Shown: one piece after another, positions 8,800 to 17,321 of the stretch
How positions within the stretch are numbered: the stretch's first letter is position 1
Layout of the letters: each line of letters opens with the position of its first letter
From: Blastococcus sp. LR1
Lineage (GTDB): Bacteria; Actinomycetota; Actinomycetes; Mycobacteriales; Geodermatophilaceae
Length of the DNA stretch: 64,000 nt
NCBI RefSeq assembly: GCF_020166105.1
Contig: NZ_JAIUJY010000002.1
Coordinates: forward strand, 372,001-436,000
Direction: 5' to 3'
Translations under genes and position numbers: made by a program
Notes under the pieces: model-generated
What the model was told of the DNA's origin: nothing
Databases searched by the model: none
The model's input: only the letters and a program-made list of their open reading frames with translations

Positions 8800-8873
8800 T
8801 GGAGCTGAGGGGAGTTGAACCCCTGACCCCCTCGATGCGAACGAGGTGCGCTACCGGACTGCGCCACAGCCCC
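8800..8873 (-). tRNA. tRNA-Ala (anticodon CGC)
   Basis: On the minus strand a 74-base cloverleaf folds fully: 7-bp acceptor stem GGGGCTG/CAGCTCC, D-arm with 4-bp stem GCGC, anticodon stem CCTCG/CGAGG with loop TTCGCAT (anticodon CGC, reading GCG), 5-base variable loop and T-arm AGGGG-TTCAACT-CCCCT, discriminator A. The 3' CCA is not encoded. Hairpin terminator follows. Confidence 0.97.
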
Positions 8874-8942
8874 TTGCGGGAACGAGTTTAGCGGCCCCGC
8901 TCCCCGACGCCACCACCGGGGCGTCGGGAAGCGGCGGAGCCG

Positions 8943-9659
8943 TCAGGCGTTGGCCGCCCGGGCGGGGCGGTACTCGTCGATGTCCGCGAAACCGATGTCG
9001 TCGTCGTCCAGACCGACCACCGCGCTGTTCTGCCAGCCGGCCGGCGCCGGGGTGCGTGCCGCGACGACCCGGCCCGGGCGCAGCGTGTGCACCGGGGCCA
9101 GCGGAACGCTGGGGTGCGGCAGGACGGGCATGCCCTGCTGCGCCACGGTCTCGCACAGCTCGGCCGGCGGGGCGGTCCGCTGGACGGGCGCCGGCACCGG
9201 AGCGGCCTGGGGCCGCGCCTGCATCGACGCACGGGCAGCGACGCGCGCCGCTCGGCGGGCGGCCATCCGCTCGCGGCGGGCCACCTTCCGCAGGACCAGC
9301 ACGTAGCCGACGGTCGCCAGGCCGAACACGCCCTGGGCGATCCACAGCCACGGGCTGATCAGCAGCGCGCCGGCCAGTGAGGCCAGCGTGGCCAGCACCA
9401 GGCCGCCGAGGGCCCGGCGCCGCAGAGCGTGCACGTCCACCTTCAGCTCACCGGTGGTGCGCAGGACCTCGCGGTCGATCTCGACCCGCTCGGTCGCCAG
9501 GTGTCGCACCGTCTCCACCGAACGCCGCCGTTGCAGCGTGCGGCCGGAGTCGGCAGCCGTCGTCCGGCCGTCCTGGGCATCGCCACGGGTCACCACCATG
9601 GGCACCAGCACGACAAACCACAGCACGACCAGAGCGGCGAGAAGCACACCCGATCCCAT
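8943..9659 (-). CDS. sepX: SepX/GlpR-family divisome membrane protein
   Basis: 238 residues. One N-terminal transmembrane helix (GVLLAALVVLWFVVLVP) with a basic cytoplasmic side, then a soluble region and two further close hydrophobic segments near residues 90-125, then a Pro/Ala-rich tail ending in an acidic DDDDIGFADIDEYRP motif. This matches the SepX/GlpR family: SepX stabilises divisomes in Streptomyces, and in Corynebacterium GlpR is the membrane receptor for the MoeA-like Glp. Start taken at ATG 9659, preceded by AGGTGG; another ATG nine codons upstream (9686) is possible but the family begins at this helix. Last gene of the galU-glp-rimJ-sepX run, 179 bases after rimJ. Confidence 0.85.
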   Translation of the reverse strand: MGSGVLLAALVVLWFVVLVPMVVTRGDAQDGRTTAADSGRTLQRRRSVETVRHLATERVEIDREVLRTTGELKVDVHALRRRALGGLVLATLASLAGALLISPWLWIAQGVFGLATVGYVLVLRKVARRERMAARRAARVAARASMQARPQAAPVPAPVQRTAPPAELCETVAQQGMPVLPHPSVPLAPVHTLRPGRVVAARTPAPAGWQNSAVVGLDDDDIGFADIDEYRPARAANA

Positions 9660-9838
9660 AGGAACACCACCTGTCACATCAGTCACTCGCCAGGCGAGGC
9701 TAAGCAGGGACGACGGCGCGATCAGGGAGGCGCGCGGGCGTGTCGTTGATGTGTTGTGGGACCGGTGTGACGGGGGACGGCGTGTCGTCCGCGGGAGCCC
9801 TGGCGGCCACCACCGTGCGTGCTATGTCGGCGCGCCGA

Positions 9839-10471
9839 TCAGTCGACGGATCGACCTGGCGACATCTCGCGCCAGCGCGTCAGGACGCCGCGCGGCAGGT
9901 CCTCGGCGAGCAGCGCGTAGGTCAGGTGGTCGCGCCAGTCGCCGTCGATGTCGAGGTAGCGGCGCAGCAGTCCCTCGCGCTGGAAACCGAGCCGCTCCAC
10001 CAGTCGCTGGCTGGGCAGGTTCTCCGGCCGGATGTCGGCCTGCAGACGGTGCAGGCCGACCGGCCCGAGGGCGTGGTCGCACACGAGCGCCACGGCCAGC
10101 GAGGCGACGCCGCGGCCGGCGACCGCACGGTCGATCCAGTAGCCGAGGTGGCCGGTGCGCAGGGCACCTCGGACGATGTTGTCCACGGTCACCTGACCGG
10201 CCAGCCGCCCGTCCACCCGGACGGCGAAGGGCAGCGACGTGCCCAGCCGCGCGCGGCGCGCCACCGTCCGTCGCATGGCCCGGTAGGCGGCGGGGCTGTG
10301 CCGGGGCACCCACGGCACCGGGGGGGTGGGTTCCCAGGGGCGCAGCCAGCTCTCGTTGGCGATCCGCAGCCGGCTCCACTCCGCGGCGTCGCGCCGGCGC
10401 AGCGGATGCAGCTCGACCGGCCCGGAGGCCAGCCGGGCCGGCCAACCGGGGTGCAGCAGCGGTTCGGTCAC
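9839..10471 (-). CDS. rimJ: RimJ-like GNAT N-acetyltransferase
   Basis: 210 residues of the RimJ/RimL GNAT group, which acetylates protein N-termini or small substrates with acetyl-CoA. Typical stretches are LRPWEPT near residue 45, FAVRVDGRLAGQV, GYWIDRAVAGRGVASLAV (the acetyl-CoA pyrophosphate-binding segment) and LVERLGFQREGLLRRYL. The syntenic actinobacterial gene is called rimJ (recalled as Rv0995 in M. tuberculosis), although the substrate has not been shown to be ribosomal S5. It lies 14 bases after glp on the same strand. Confidence 0.88.
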   Translation of the reverse strand: MTEPLLHPGWPARLASGPVELHPLRRRDAAEWSRLRIANESWLRPWEPTPPVPWVPRHSPAAYRAMRRTVARRARLGTSLPFAVRVDGRLAGQVTVDNIVRGALRTGHLGYWIDRAVAGRGVASLAVALVCDHALGPVGLHRLQADIRPENLPSQRLVERLGFQREGLLRRYLDIDGDWRDHLTYALLAEDLPRGVLTRWREMSPGRSVD

Positions 10472-10485
10472 GGATCCGGGGCGGG

Positions 10486-11910
10486 TCAGCCGCCGAGGAG
10501 CAGCGGCATCACGGTGACCAGACCGCCCGCGGCCACCTCGGTCACGTCCTCGTCGATGACGATGAGGCAGTTCGCCCGCGCCATCCGTGCCAGCAGGGCG
10601 TCGGTCGCGTCGCCCACCGGCTCGACGACGTAGCCGCCGTCCGGATGCCGCATGACCGTGCCGTGCAGGTACTGGCGGTAGCCCAGCGGGGAGAGCAGCT
10701 GCTGCCCGGAGATGGCCTGCACCGTGCGGCGGAACAGCTGCCGCTTGCCGAGCATCAGGCGGATCGCCGGACGCACGAACACCTCGAAGGAGACCAGCGC
10801 CGCCACCGGCTCGCCGGGCACGCAGATGACCGGCACGCCGTCCCGGCCGAGCTGCCCGAAGCCCTGCGCCGGGCCGGGGTGCATCGCCACCTGCCGGAAC
10901 CGCGTCTCGCCCAGCTGGGCGAGCGCCTCCTGCACCACGTCGAACCCGCTGCCGCTCAGGGTTCCCGAGATCAGCATCAGGTCGCTGCGCAGCAGCTGGC
11001 TCTCCAGGACCTCGGAGAGCCGGCGGGGGTCGGCGGGCAGGATGCCGGAGCGGTAGGCGTCGGCGCCGGCGTCCCGGGCGGCCGCGGCGAGCGCATAGCT
11101 GTTGACGTCGACGACCTGCCCCGGTGCGGGGGCCGCGGTGACGTCGACCAGCTCGCTGCCCGCGCTGAGCACGACGACGCGAGGCCGCGGACGCACGAGC
11201 ACGCGGTCCCTGCCGACGGCGGCGAGCAGGCTGATCTGCGCCGGTCCGATCGGGGTGCCCACGTGGACGGCGGAGTCGCCGGGAGCGACGTCGTCACCGG
11301 TACGGCGCACGTAGCTGCCCGGCGGCGGGCCGGCCTGGACCGCCACCCGCGCCGTGCCGTTGTCGGTCCAGACGCCGGGGACGACGACGTCGGCGCCGGC
11401 CGGCAGCATCGCCCCGGCGGAGACCTTGACCGCGAGTCCGGGGCCGATCGCCGTCGGCGCGTCCAGCCCGGCCACGCTCTCCCCCACGACCGCGAGCTCC
11501 ACCGGGCGTCGCACGGAGGCGGGGGCGACGTCCTCGGCCCGGGCCGCGTAGCCCTCCAAAGCCGCCTGGTCGAACGCGGGCAGCGCGCGCTGGCTGACGA
11601 CGTCCTCCGCGCAGAGCAGCCCCTGGGCGTCGAGCACGGCCAGCTCGATCGCATCGGGCTGCGGCACCGCGGCGAGGATCTCGTCGAGGTGCCGCTCCAC
11701 GGTGCGCACCATCGGCGAGGCGTCCGAGCGCCCGTCGGCCGGGAGCGGGACCGGCCCCGTGAGGGCCGGCTTGGGCGGCACGGGCGTCGAGCCGCGCACC
11801 CCGATCGGCCCGGAGCGCTGGGGTGGCGCCACGGGCATGTCGACCTGGGCGGTGTCCCGGTTCACCCCGGATCCGCCGCCGCTGTTGCCGCTGTCGCTGT
11901 GCCCCGACAT
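10486..11910 (-). CDS. glp: Gephyrin-like molybdotransferase Glp (MoeA family)
   Basis: 474 residues. A disordered Gly/Ser/Pro-rich N-terminal stretch of about 65 residues precedes a complete MoeA fold: AFDQAALEGYAARAED (the family has DNSAMDGYA here), VKVSAGAMLPAGADVVVP, the MPT-binding-type SGTLSGSGFDVVQ and VPGEPVAALVSFEVFVRPA. In this paralogue the canonical D(N)SAMDGYA motif is altered, as in the actinobacterial Glp that was recruited to the divisome through GlpR. It may still act in molybdenum cofactor insertion. Start chosen at ATG 11910 after GGTGGTGAGG; an in-frame start 16 codons upstream is less likely. Confidence 0.85.
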   Translation of the reverse strand: MSGHSDSGNSGGGSGVNRDTAQVDMPVAPPQRSGPIGVRGSTPVPPKPALTGPVPLPADGRSDASPMVRTVERHLDEILAAVPQPDAIELAVLDAQGLLCAEDVVSQRALPAFDQAALEGYAARAEDVAPASVRRPVELAVVGESVAGLDAPTAIGPGLAVKVSAGAMLPAGADVVVPGVWTDNGTARVAVQAGPPPGSYVRRTGDDVAPGDSAVHVGTPIGPAQISLLAAVGRDRVLVRPRPRVVVLSAGSELVDVTAAPAPGQVVDVNSYALAAAARDAGADAYRSGILPADPRRLSEVLESQLLRSDLMLISGTLSGSGFDVVQEALAQLGETRFRQVAMHPGPAQGFGQLGRDGVPVICVPGEPVAALVSFEVFVRPAIRLMLGKRQLFRRTVQAISGQQLLSPLGYRQYLHGTVMRHPDGGYVVEPVGDATDALLARMARANCLIVIDEDVTEVAAGGLVTVMPLLLGG

Positions 11911-12022
11911 CCTCACCACCGTCGTCCTGCCGTGCCGTGGCCCGGCAACGGCTCGCACGCCGACGGAGCCGGAGGACCTCCGGTTCCGCGTCGCCGCCCG
12001 ATCGTGCCCCGCCGAGCGCCGG

Positions 12023-12940
12023 TCAGGACGACGACGCGCCCTCGGCGGGCAGCTCGGTGACGAAGTCGCGCAGCCAGCCGCGCAGCGCGGGACCGAGATC
12101 GTCGCGCTCGCTGGCCAGCCGGATGACCGCCTTGAGGTAGTCGAGCTTGTCGCCGGTGTCGTAGCGCCGGCCGCCGAAGACGACGCCGTGCACGGGCTCG
12201 CCGCGCTCCACGAGGGTGGCCAGCGCGTCGGTCAGCTGGATCTCGCCGCCGCGGCCGGGCGCGGTCTCCCGCAGGACGTCGAAGACCTCGGGGGCCAGCA
12301 CGTAGCGGCCGATGATCGCCAGGCTGCTGGGGGCCTCCTCGACCGGCGGCTTCTCGACCAGGCCGGTGACCGTGACGACGCCCTCCTGCACGTCCTCCCG
12401 GATCGCGACGGCGCCGTACTTGTCGATGTTCTCCATGCCGACGTCGAGCAGCGCGATCACCGAGCCGCCGTGCTCGGCCTGGACTGCCAGCATCTCCTCG
12501 AGCAGCAGGTCGCGGGCGTCGATGAGGTCGTCGCCCAGGAGGACGGCGAACGGCTCGTCCCCCACGAACGCCGCGGCCTGCAACACGGCGTGGCCGAGCC
12601 CGCGGGCCTCGCCCTGCCGGACGAAGTGGACCTGCGCGACCTCGGTGGACTCGTGCACGGCGGCGATCCGGTCGGCGTCGCCCTTCTTCTCCAGGGCGGC
12701 CTCGAGCTCGGGCACGCGGTCGAAGAAGTCCTCGATGGCCGCCTTGTTGCGGCCGGTGACCATGAGCACCTCGCCGAGGCCGGCGCGCGCGGCCTCCTCG
12801 ACGATGTACTGCAGGGCCGGCCGGTCGACGACCGGCAGCAGCTCCTTGGGCACCGCCTTGGTGGCGGGGAGGAAGCGGGTGCCCATCCCCGCGACGGGGA
12901 TGACCGCCTTCCGGGCCGGGCGGCGCGCGAGGTTCGACAT
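12023..12940 (-). CDS. galU: UTP-glucose-1-phosphate uridylyltransferase
   Basis: Makes UDP-glucose from UTP and glucose-1-phosphate for cell-envelope sugars. 305 residues, the usual length. Nucleotidyltransferase signatures: VIPVAGMGTRFLPATKAVPKE near the N-terminus, KELLPVVDRPALQYIVEEA, FAVLLGDDLID (metal-binding Asp) and GLVEKP. Begins at ATG 12940 with a TAGGCT box exactly six bases upstream, so probably leaderless. First gene of the galU-glp-rimJ-sepX run, also conserved in mycobacteria. It is divergent from the MatC-type carrier gene. Confidence 0.96.
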   Translation of the reverse strand: MSNLARRPARKAVIPVAGMGTRFLPATKAVPKELLPVVDRPALQYIVEEAARAGLGEVLMVTGRNKAAIEDFFDRVPELEAALEKKGDADRIAAVHESTEVAQVHFVRQGEARGLGHAVLQAAAFVGDEPFAVLLGDDLIDARDLLLEEMLAVQAEHGGSVIALLDVGMENIDKYGAVAIREDVQEGVVTVTGLVEKPPVEEAPSSLAIIGRYVLAPEVFDVLRETAPGRGGEIQLTDALATLVERGEPVHGVVFGGRRYDTGDKLDYLKAVIRLASERDDLGPALRGWLRDFVTELPAEGASSS

Positions 12941-12946
12941 GCGGGC

Positions 12947-12952
12947 AGCCTA
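12947..12952 (-). promoter_or_regulatory. Candidate -10 box for leaderless galU
   Basis: On the minus strand TAGGCT ends six bases before the galU ATG. The spacing matches pmt and nei in this window. Confidence 0.5.
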
Positions 12953-13054
12953 GCCAGCGCGGGCCGCTGAGCAGCACGAGCGACTGAGCAGGCGCTACCG
13001 ACGGGTGACTGTCAAAGTTGCCTGATCCTCACCCCCGACGACGTGGGAGAGATC

Positions 13055-14392
13055 GTGTCGCCAGAAATCGTCACCATCCTCGCGCTGGTCGTGATCTTCG
13101 CGATCGCGACCTTCCTGCCGATCAACATGGGGGCGCTGGCGTTCGTCGCCGCCTTCGTCGTCGGCACCCTGTCGGTCGGGCTCTCCACCGACGACATCCT
13201 GGGCGGCTTCCCGTCCGGGCTGGTGCTCACGCTGATCGGCGTCACGTACCTGTTCGCCATCGCGCAGAACAACGGCACCGTCGACCTGCTGGTGCGCGGC
13301 GCGGTCCGGCTCGTGGGCGGCCACGTGGCGGCGATCCCGTGGGTCATGTTCTTCGTGACCGCGCTGCTCACCGCGATCGGAGCCCTCTCCCCCGCGGCGG
13401 TGGCGATCATCGCGCCGATCGCGCTGACCTTCGCCGCGCGGCACGGGATCAGCCCGCTGCTGATGGGCATGATGGTCATCCACGGCGCCCAGGGCGGTGG
13501 GTTCTCCCCGCTGAGCGTCTACGGCGTGACGGTGAACCGGATCGTCGCCGAGGAGGACCTGCCCAGCAGCCCGCTGACGATCTTCCTCGGCAGCCTGTTC
13601 TTCAACATCGCGATCGCCCTCGTCCTGTTCCTCGTGCTGGGTGGTCGGTCGCTGCTGGGTCGCAAGGTCGCCGCCGAGGGCGTGCCGCACACCGAGCACG
13701 CGCACGGCACCGTCGTCCGTGGGCACGGTGCGGCGCCCGGGCCCGCGGTGGGTGGCGACGACGACGAGCACATCCACCCGGACGTGCCGCAGCCCGTCCG
13801 GTTCGAGCAGATCCTGACCTTGATCGGACTGGCCACAGTCGCGGTCCTGGCGCTGGCCTTCGACCTCGACATCGGGTTCGTCTCGATCACCGTCGCCGTC
13901 GTCCTCGCGCTGTTCTCCGCGCAGCAGCACAAGGGCGCGGTGACCCAGATCAGCTGGAGCACGATCCTGCTGATCGCCGGCGTGCTGACCTTCGTATTCG
14001 TCCTGCAGGAGGCGGGCACGATCGACTACGTCGGGGACGCCGTCATCGGCCTCGGCGCACCGCTGCTGATCGCGCTGCTGCTGGCCTACATAGGTGGCGT
14101 GGTGTCGGCGTTCGCGTCGTCGACGGCGATCATCGGCGTCGCCATCTCGCTGGCCGTGCCGTTCCTGCTCGCCGGTGAGATCGGCGCCGTCGGCGTGGTG
14201 GTCGCCCTGTCCGTGGCCTCGACCATCGTCGACGTCAGCCCGTTCTCCACGAACGGCGCGCTGGTCCTGGCCAACGCGCAGGACGTGGACAGGGACCGCT
14301 TCTACAAGCAGATCCTGGCCTACGCCGGGATCGTCGTGGCCGCCGGACCGCTGCTCGCGTGGCTGGTGTTCGTCGTCCCCGGCTGGCTCTGA
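13055..14392 (+). CDS. MatC-type dicarboxylate carrier (SLC13-like permease)
   Basis: 445 residues with about eleven or twelve transmembrane helices. The N-terminal half fits the MatC dicarboxylate-carrier domain (LPINMGALAFVAAFVVG, then GVTYLFAIAQNNGTVD), and GALSPAAVAIIAPIAL resembles the ion-transporter hairpin motif. The centre contains a His/Asp-rich cytoplasmic loop (residues about 205-245) that could be disordered or bind metal. The second half repeats the fold and ends near SPFSTNGALVLANA. GTG 13055 is preferred because GGGAGAG precedes it; GTG 13043 is an alternative. It is 28 bases ahead of a CoA-transferase gene, suggesting uptake of a dicarboxylic acid that is then converted to a CoA ester. 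Substrate unknown. Confidence 0.8.
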   Translation: MSPEIVTILALVVIFAIATFLPINMGALAFVAAFVVGTLSVGLSTDDILGGFPSGLVLTLIGVTYLFAIAQNNGTVDLLVRGAVRLVGGHVAAIPWVMFFVTALLTAIGALSPAAVAIIAPIALTFAARHGISPLLMGMMVIHGAQGGGFSPLSVYGVTVNRIVAEEDLPSSPLTIFLGSLFFNIAIALVLFLVLGGRSLLGRKVAAEGVPHTEHAHGTVVRGHGAAPGPAVGGDDDEHIHPDVPQPVRFEQILTLIGLATVAVLALAFDLDIGFVSITVAVVLALFSAQQHKGAVTQISWSTILLIAGVLTFVFVLQEAGTIDYVGDAVIGLGAPLLIALLLAYIGGVVSAFASSTAIIGVAISLAVPFLLAGEIGAVGVVVALSVASTIVDVSPFSTNGALVLANAQDVDRDRFYKQILAYAGIVVAAGPLLAWLVFVVPGWL

Positions 14393-14420
14393 GCCGATAT
14401 CCGTAGGCGAGGATCACTCC

Positions 14421-15644
14421 ATGACTGGCCCCCTGGACGGCGTCCTCGTCGTCGACCTGACGCGAGCCCTCGCCGGGCCGCACGCCGCGATGATGCTGGC
14501 CGACCTCGGCGCCCGCGTGATCAAGGTGGAGAACCCGGGCAGCGGTGACGACACCCGCGGGTGGGGCCCGCCGTTCGTGGAGCCCGACGGCCGGGGCGGT
14601 GGGGCGGGTGGCAACGCCGCCCGGGAGTCGACCTACTTCCTGTCGGCGAACAAGAACAAGGAGTCGATCACCCTCGACCTCAAGGACGACGCCGACAAGG
14701 CGGTGCTCACCGAGCTGCTGCGCCGGGCCGACGTCCTGATGGAGAACTTCCGGCCCGGCACCCTGGCCCGCCTGGGCTTCGGCACCGACGTGCTGGCCGA
14801 GCTCAACCCGCGGCTGGTGACCCTGGCGATCAGCGGGTTCGGCCACGACGGCCCCGAGGGCGGCCGCGCCGGGTACGACCAGATCGCGCAGGGCGAGGGC
14901 GGGCTGATGTCGCTCACCGGGCCGGGGCCCGAGGACCCGCAGCGGGTCGGCGTGCCGATCGGCGACCTGCTGGCCGGGATGTACGGCGCCTACGGCGTGC
15001 TCGCCGCCCTGATGGAGCGCGAGCGCACCGGCCGCGGCCAGGTGGTGCGGACGTCGTTGCTGGCCGCCATCGTCGGCGTGCACGCGTTCCAGGGGACGGC
15101 GTGGACCGTGGCCGGGAAGGTCGGCTCCGCGCAGGGGAACCACCACCCCTCGATCGCCCCCTACGGCCTGTTCCGCTGCCAGGGCGGCAGCGTGCAGCTC
15201 TCCTGCGGGTCGGAGGGGCTGTGGCGCAAGCTCTGCGCCGAGTTCGGCTTCGACCCCGACGCCCCGGGCCTGGCCACCAACGGCGAGCGGGTGGGCAACC
15301 GGCAGCAGGTCATCGAGCTGCTCGAGGGCGCGTTCGCCTCCATCGGCCCCGAGGACCTGCTGGCCCGGCTGGCCGCGGCCGGCATCCCGGCGGGCAAGGT
15401 GCGCACGATCGACGAGGTCTACGGCTGGGACCAGACCCTGTCGCAGGGCCTGCTGGTCGACGTGGACCACGAGACCCTGGGCCGGCTCCAGCTGCCGGGG
15501 CCGCCCCTGCGGTTCTTCGCGCCGGGTCCGGACGGCGAGACCGAGACCACGCGCCGCGACCACGCCGCTCCCCCGGTGCTGGGTGCCGACGGCGACGCCA
15601 TCCGCGCCTGGCTGGCCGCGACCCAGGAGGATCCCGCCCCGTGA
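14421..15644 (+). CDS. CaiB/BaiF class III CoA-transferase
   Basis: 407 residues. Class III transferases move CoA between carboxylic acids through an aspartyl-CoA intermediate. Visible family features: LDGVLVVDLTRALAGP at the start, LADLGARVIKVE, SANKNKESITLDLK, VLMENFRPGTLARLG, and the catalytic Asp in GGRAGYDQIAQGEGG at about residue 154. GSAQGNHHPSIAPYG and the C-terminal RLAAAGIPAGKVRTI complete the fold. The ATG at 14421 was chosen over a long upstream extension that overlaps the carrier gene. Its TGA overlaps the GTG of the next gene by four bases, so the two are translationally coupled. Acid substrate not predictable. Confidence 0.9.
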   Translation: MTGPLDGVLVVDLTRALAGPHAAMMLADLGARVIKVENPGSGDDTRGWGPPFVEPDGRGGGAGGNAARESTYFLSANKNKESITLDLKDDADKAVLTELLRRADVLMENFRPGTLARLGFGTDVLAELNPRLVTLAISGFGHDGPEGGRAGYDQIAQGEGGLMSLTGPGPEDPQRVGVPIGDLLAGMYGAYGVLAALMERERTGRGQVVRTSLLAAIVGVHAFQGTAWTVAGKVGSAQGNHHPSIAPYGLFRCQGGSVQLSCGSEGLWRKLCAEFGFDPDAPGLATNGERVGNRQQVIELLEGAFASIGPEDLLARLAAAGIPAGKVRTIDEVYGWDQTLSQGLLVDVDHETLGRLQLPGPPLRFFAPGPDGETETTRRDHAAPPVLGADGDAIRAWLAATQEDPAP

Positions 15645-17194
15645 GCGCACCGACCGACCGGCCCGCCCGACTCGACGCCCGGGGGCTGCGGGACCTGGTC
15701 CTCGATGCCGGTTCGTGGCAGTCGTGGGACTCCCCCATCCCGCCGCGCGGGGTGGGCGAGAGCTACGCCCGCGAGCTGGAGCACGCCGCGGAGAAGACCG
15801 GCCAGGACGAGTCGATCATCACCGGCGAGGGGCGGCTGCGCGGCCGTCGCGTCGCCGTCGTCGCCGGTGAGTTCGGCTTCCTCGCCGGCTCGATCGGGGT
15901 GGCCGCCGCCGAGCGGCTGATCTCCGCGGTCGAGCGGGCCACCGACGAGGGGCTGCCGCTGCTGGCCGCACCGGTCTCCGGCGGCACCCGCATGCAGGAG
16001 GGCACCGTCGCCTTCCTCCAGATGATCGGCATCACCGCGGCGATCGCCCGGCACAAGGAGGCCGGGCTCCCCTACCTGGTCTATCTGCGCAACCCCACCT
16101 TCGGCGGCGTCCTGGCGTCGTGGGGCTCGCTCGGTCACGTGACGATCGCCGAGCCCGGCGCCTCCATCGGCTTCCTCGGCCCGCGGGTGTTCGAGGCGCT
16201 CTACGGCGAGCCGTTCCCCGAGGACGTGCAGACCGCCGAGCACATGGCCGACCACGGGCTGATCGACGCCGTCGTCCCGCACGAGGAGATCGCCGAGGTC
16301 GCCGACCGCGCGCTGCGGGTGCTGGCCGCGCGGCAGACCTGGCACCACGACGTCGCCGGCGCCGAGCGCCCGACGGCCGAGGACGGCATCGACGCCGACG
16401 GGGCGGGCGGGGTCGACGGCACAGACGGGCGGAGCGCCTGGGAGGTCGTGACCGCGTCGCGGCGGGAGGACCGGCCCGGCGTGCGGCGGCTGCTGCGCAC
16501 CGCGGCGACCGACGTCGTCGGCCTGTCCGGCACCGGCGCGGGCGAGAAGGACCCCGGCCTGCTCCTCGCGCTGGCCCGCTTCGGCGGCGCGCCCTGCGTG
16601 GTGCTCGGCCAGGACCGGCGCGGGCAGTCGATGTCCGCGCCGCTGGGCCCGGCGGCGCTGCGCGAGGCCCGGCGCGGCATGCACCTCGCCGAGCAGCTGC
16701 GGCTGCCGCTCGTCACGCTCATCGACACCCCCGGCGCCGCGCTGTCCCGCGAGGCCGAGGAAGGCGGGCTGGCCGGGGAGATCGCCCGCTGCCTGCACGA
16801 CCTGGTGATCCTCAAGGCGCCCACCCTGGCGGTGCTGCTGGGGCAGGGCACCGGCGGCGGCGCGTTGGCGCTGGTGCCGGCGGACCGGGTGCTGGCCGCG
16901 GCGAACGGCTGGCTCGGCCCGCTGCCTCCCGAGGGCGCCTCGGCGATCGTGCACCGCAGCACCGACCGGGCCGACGAGATGGCCGCGAACCAGGGGGTCC
17001 GGGCCACCGACCTCTGGCGGAAGGGCATCGTCGACCGGGTCGTGCCCGAGCGGCCCGACGCCGCCGACGAGCCCATCGAGTTCTGCCTGCGGCTGGGGCG
17101 GGTGCTCGGCGAGGAGCTGGCCGGGCTGCTGGGCCGCGACGACACCGAGCGGTTCCGCACCCGGCTGCACCGGTACCGCCACCTCGGCCGCTGA
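15641..17194 (+). CDS. Fused AccD-AccA-type acyl-CoA carboxyltransferase
   Basis: 517 residues. The first half (to about 250) is a carboxyltransferase beta domain with SGGTRMQEGTVAFLQM and FGGVLASWGSLG; the second half (about 280-517) is the alpha domain with VTLIDTPGAALSREAEEGG and GQGTGGGALAL, the oxyanion-hole Gly pairs. It transfers carboxyl between carboxybiotin and acetyl- or another acyl-CoA. The order and length resemble mycobacterial AccD3. The Cys4 zinc ribbon of E. coli AccD is absent. A low-complexity linker rich in Asp/Gly (about residues 245-270) joins the halves. No biotin carboxylase or BCCP is nearby, so it must use one from elsewhere, or run in reverse as a decarboxylase component. 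Confidence 0.87.
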   Translation: MSAPTDRPARLDARGLRDLVLDAGSWQSWDSPIPPRGVGESYARELEHAAEKTGQDESIITGEGRLRGRRVAVVAGEFGFLAGSIGVAAAERLISAVERATDEGLPLLAAPVSGGTRMQEGTVAFLQMIGITAAIARHKEAGLPYLVYLRNPTFGGVLASWGSLGHVTIAEPGASIGFLGPRVFEALYGEPFPEDVQTAEHMADHGLIDAVVPHEEIAEVADRALRVLAARQTWHHDVAGAERPTAEDGIDADGAGGVDGTDGRSAWEVVTASRREDRPGVRRLLRTAATDVVGLSGTGAGEKDPGLLLALARFGGAPCVVLGQDRRGQSMSAPLGPAALREARRGMHLAEQLRLPLVTLIDTPGAALSREAEEGGLAGEIARCLHDLVILKAPTLAVLLGQGTGGGALALVPADRVLAAANGWLGPLPPEGASAIVHRSTDRADEMAANQGVRATDLWRKGIVDRVVPERPDAADEPIEFCLRLGRVLGEELAGLLGRDDTERFRTRLHRYRHLGR

Positions 17195-17216
17195 CGGCGG
17201 CGCACCGGGGTATTGC

Positions 17217-17259
17217 GCGCCCGAGGCGGGTTCTCCGCCCGGAAACCCGCCCCGGGCGC
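17217..17259 (+). terminator. Hairpin terminator 1 after the carboxyltransferase gene
   Basis: Arms 17217-17232 and 17244-17259 pair at 15 of 16 positions. It starts 22 bases after the stop of the fused carboxyltransferase gene and ends 11 bases before a second hairpin. Confidence 0.75.
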
Positions 17260-17270
17260 ACACTCCCCCC

Positions 17271-17300
17271 GACGGCGGAGCCGGGTTCTCCTCCGCCGTC
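17271..17300 (+). terminator. Hairpin terminator 2 after the carboxyltransferase gene
   Basis: GACGGCGGAG at 17271-17280 pairs perfectly with 17291-17300 around a 10-base loop. With the preceding hairpin it forms a tandem terminator isolating the AraC gene from the operon upstream. Confidence 0.7.
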
Positions 17301-17321
17301 CCCGCTGGCAGGATCGCGATC

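Noticed and set aside
5900-8818. A 972-codon open frame on the plus strand opposite the GSDH-PKD-LGFP gene
   Set aside because: Its translation is Arg/Gly/Val-rich without domains, as expected opposite a GC-rich gene; the minus-strand protein has a signal peptide and recognisable domains.
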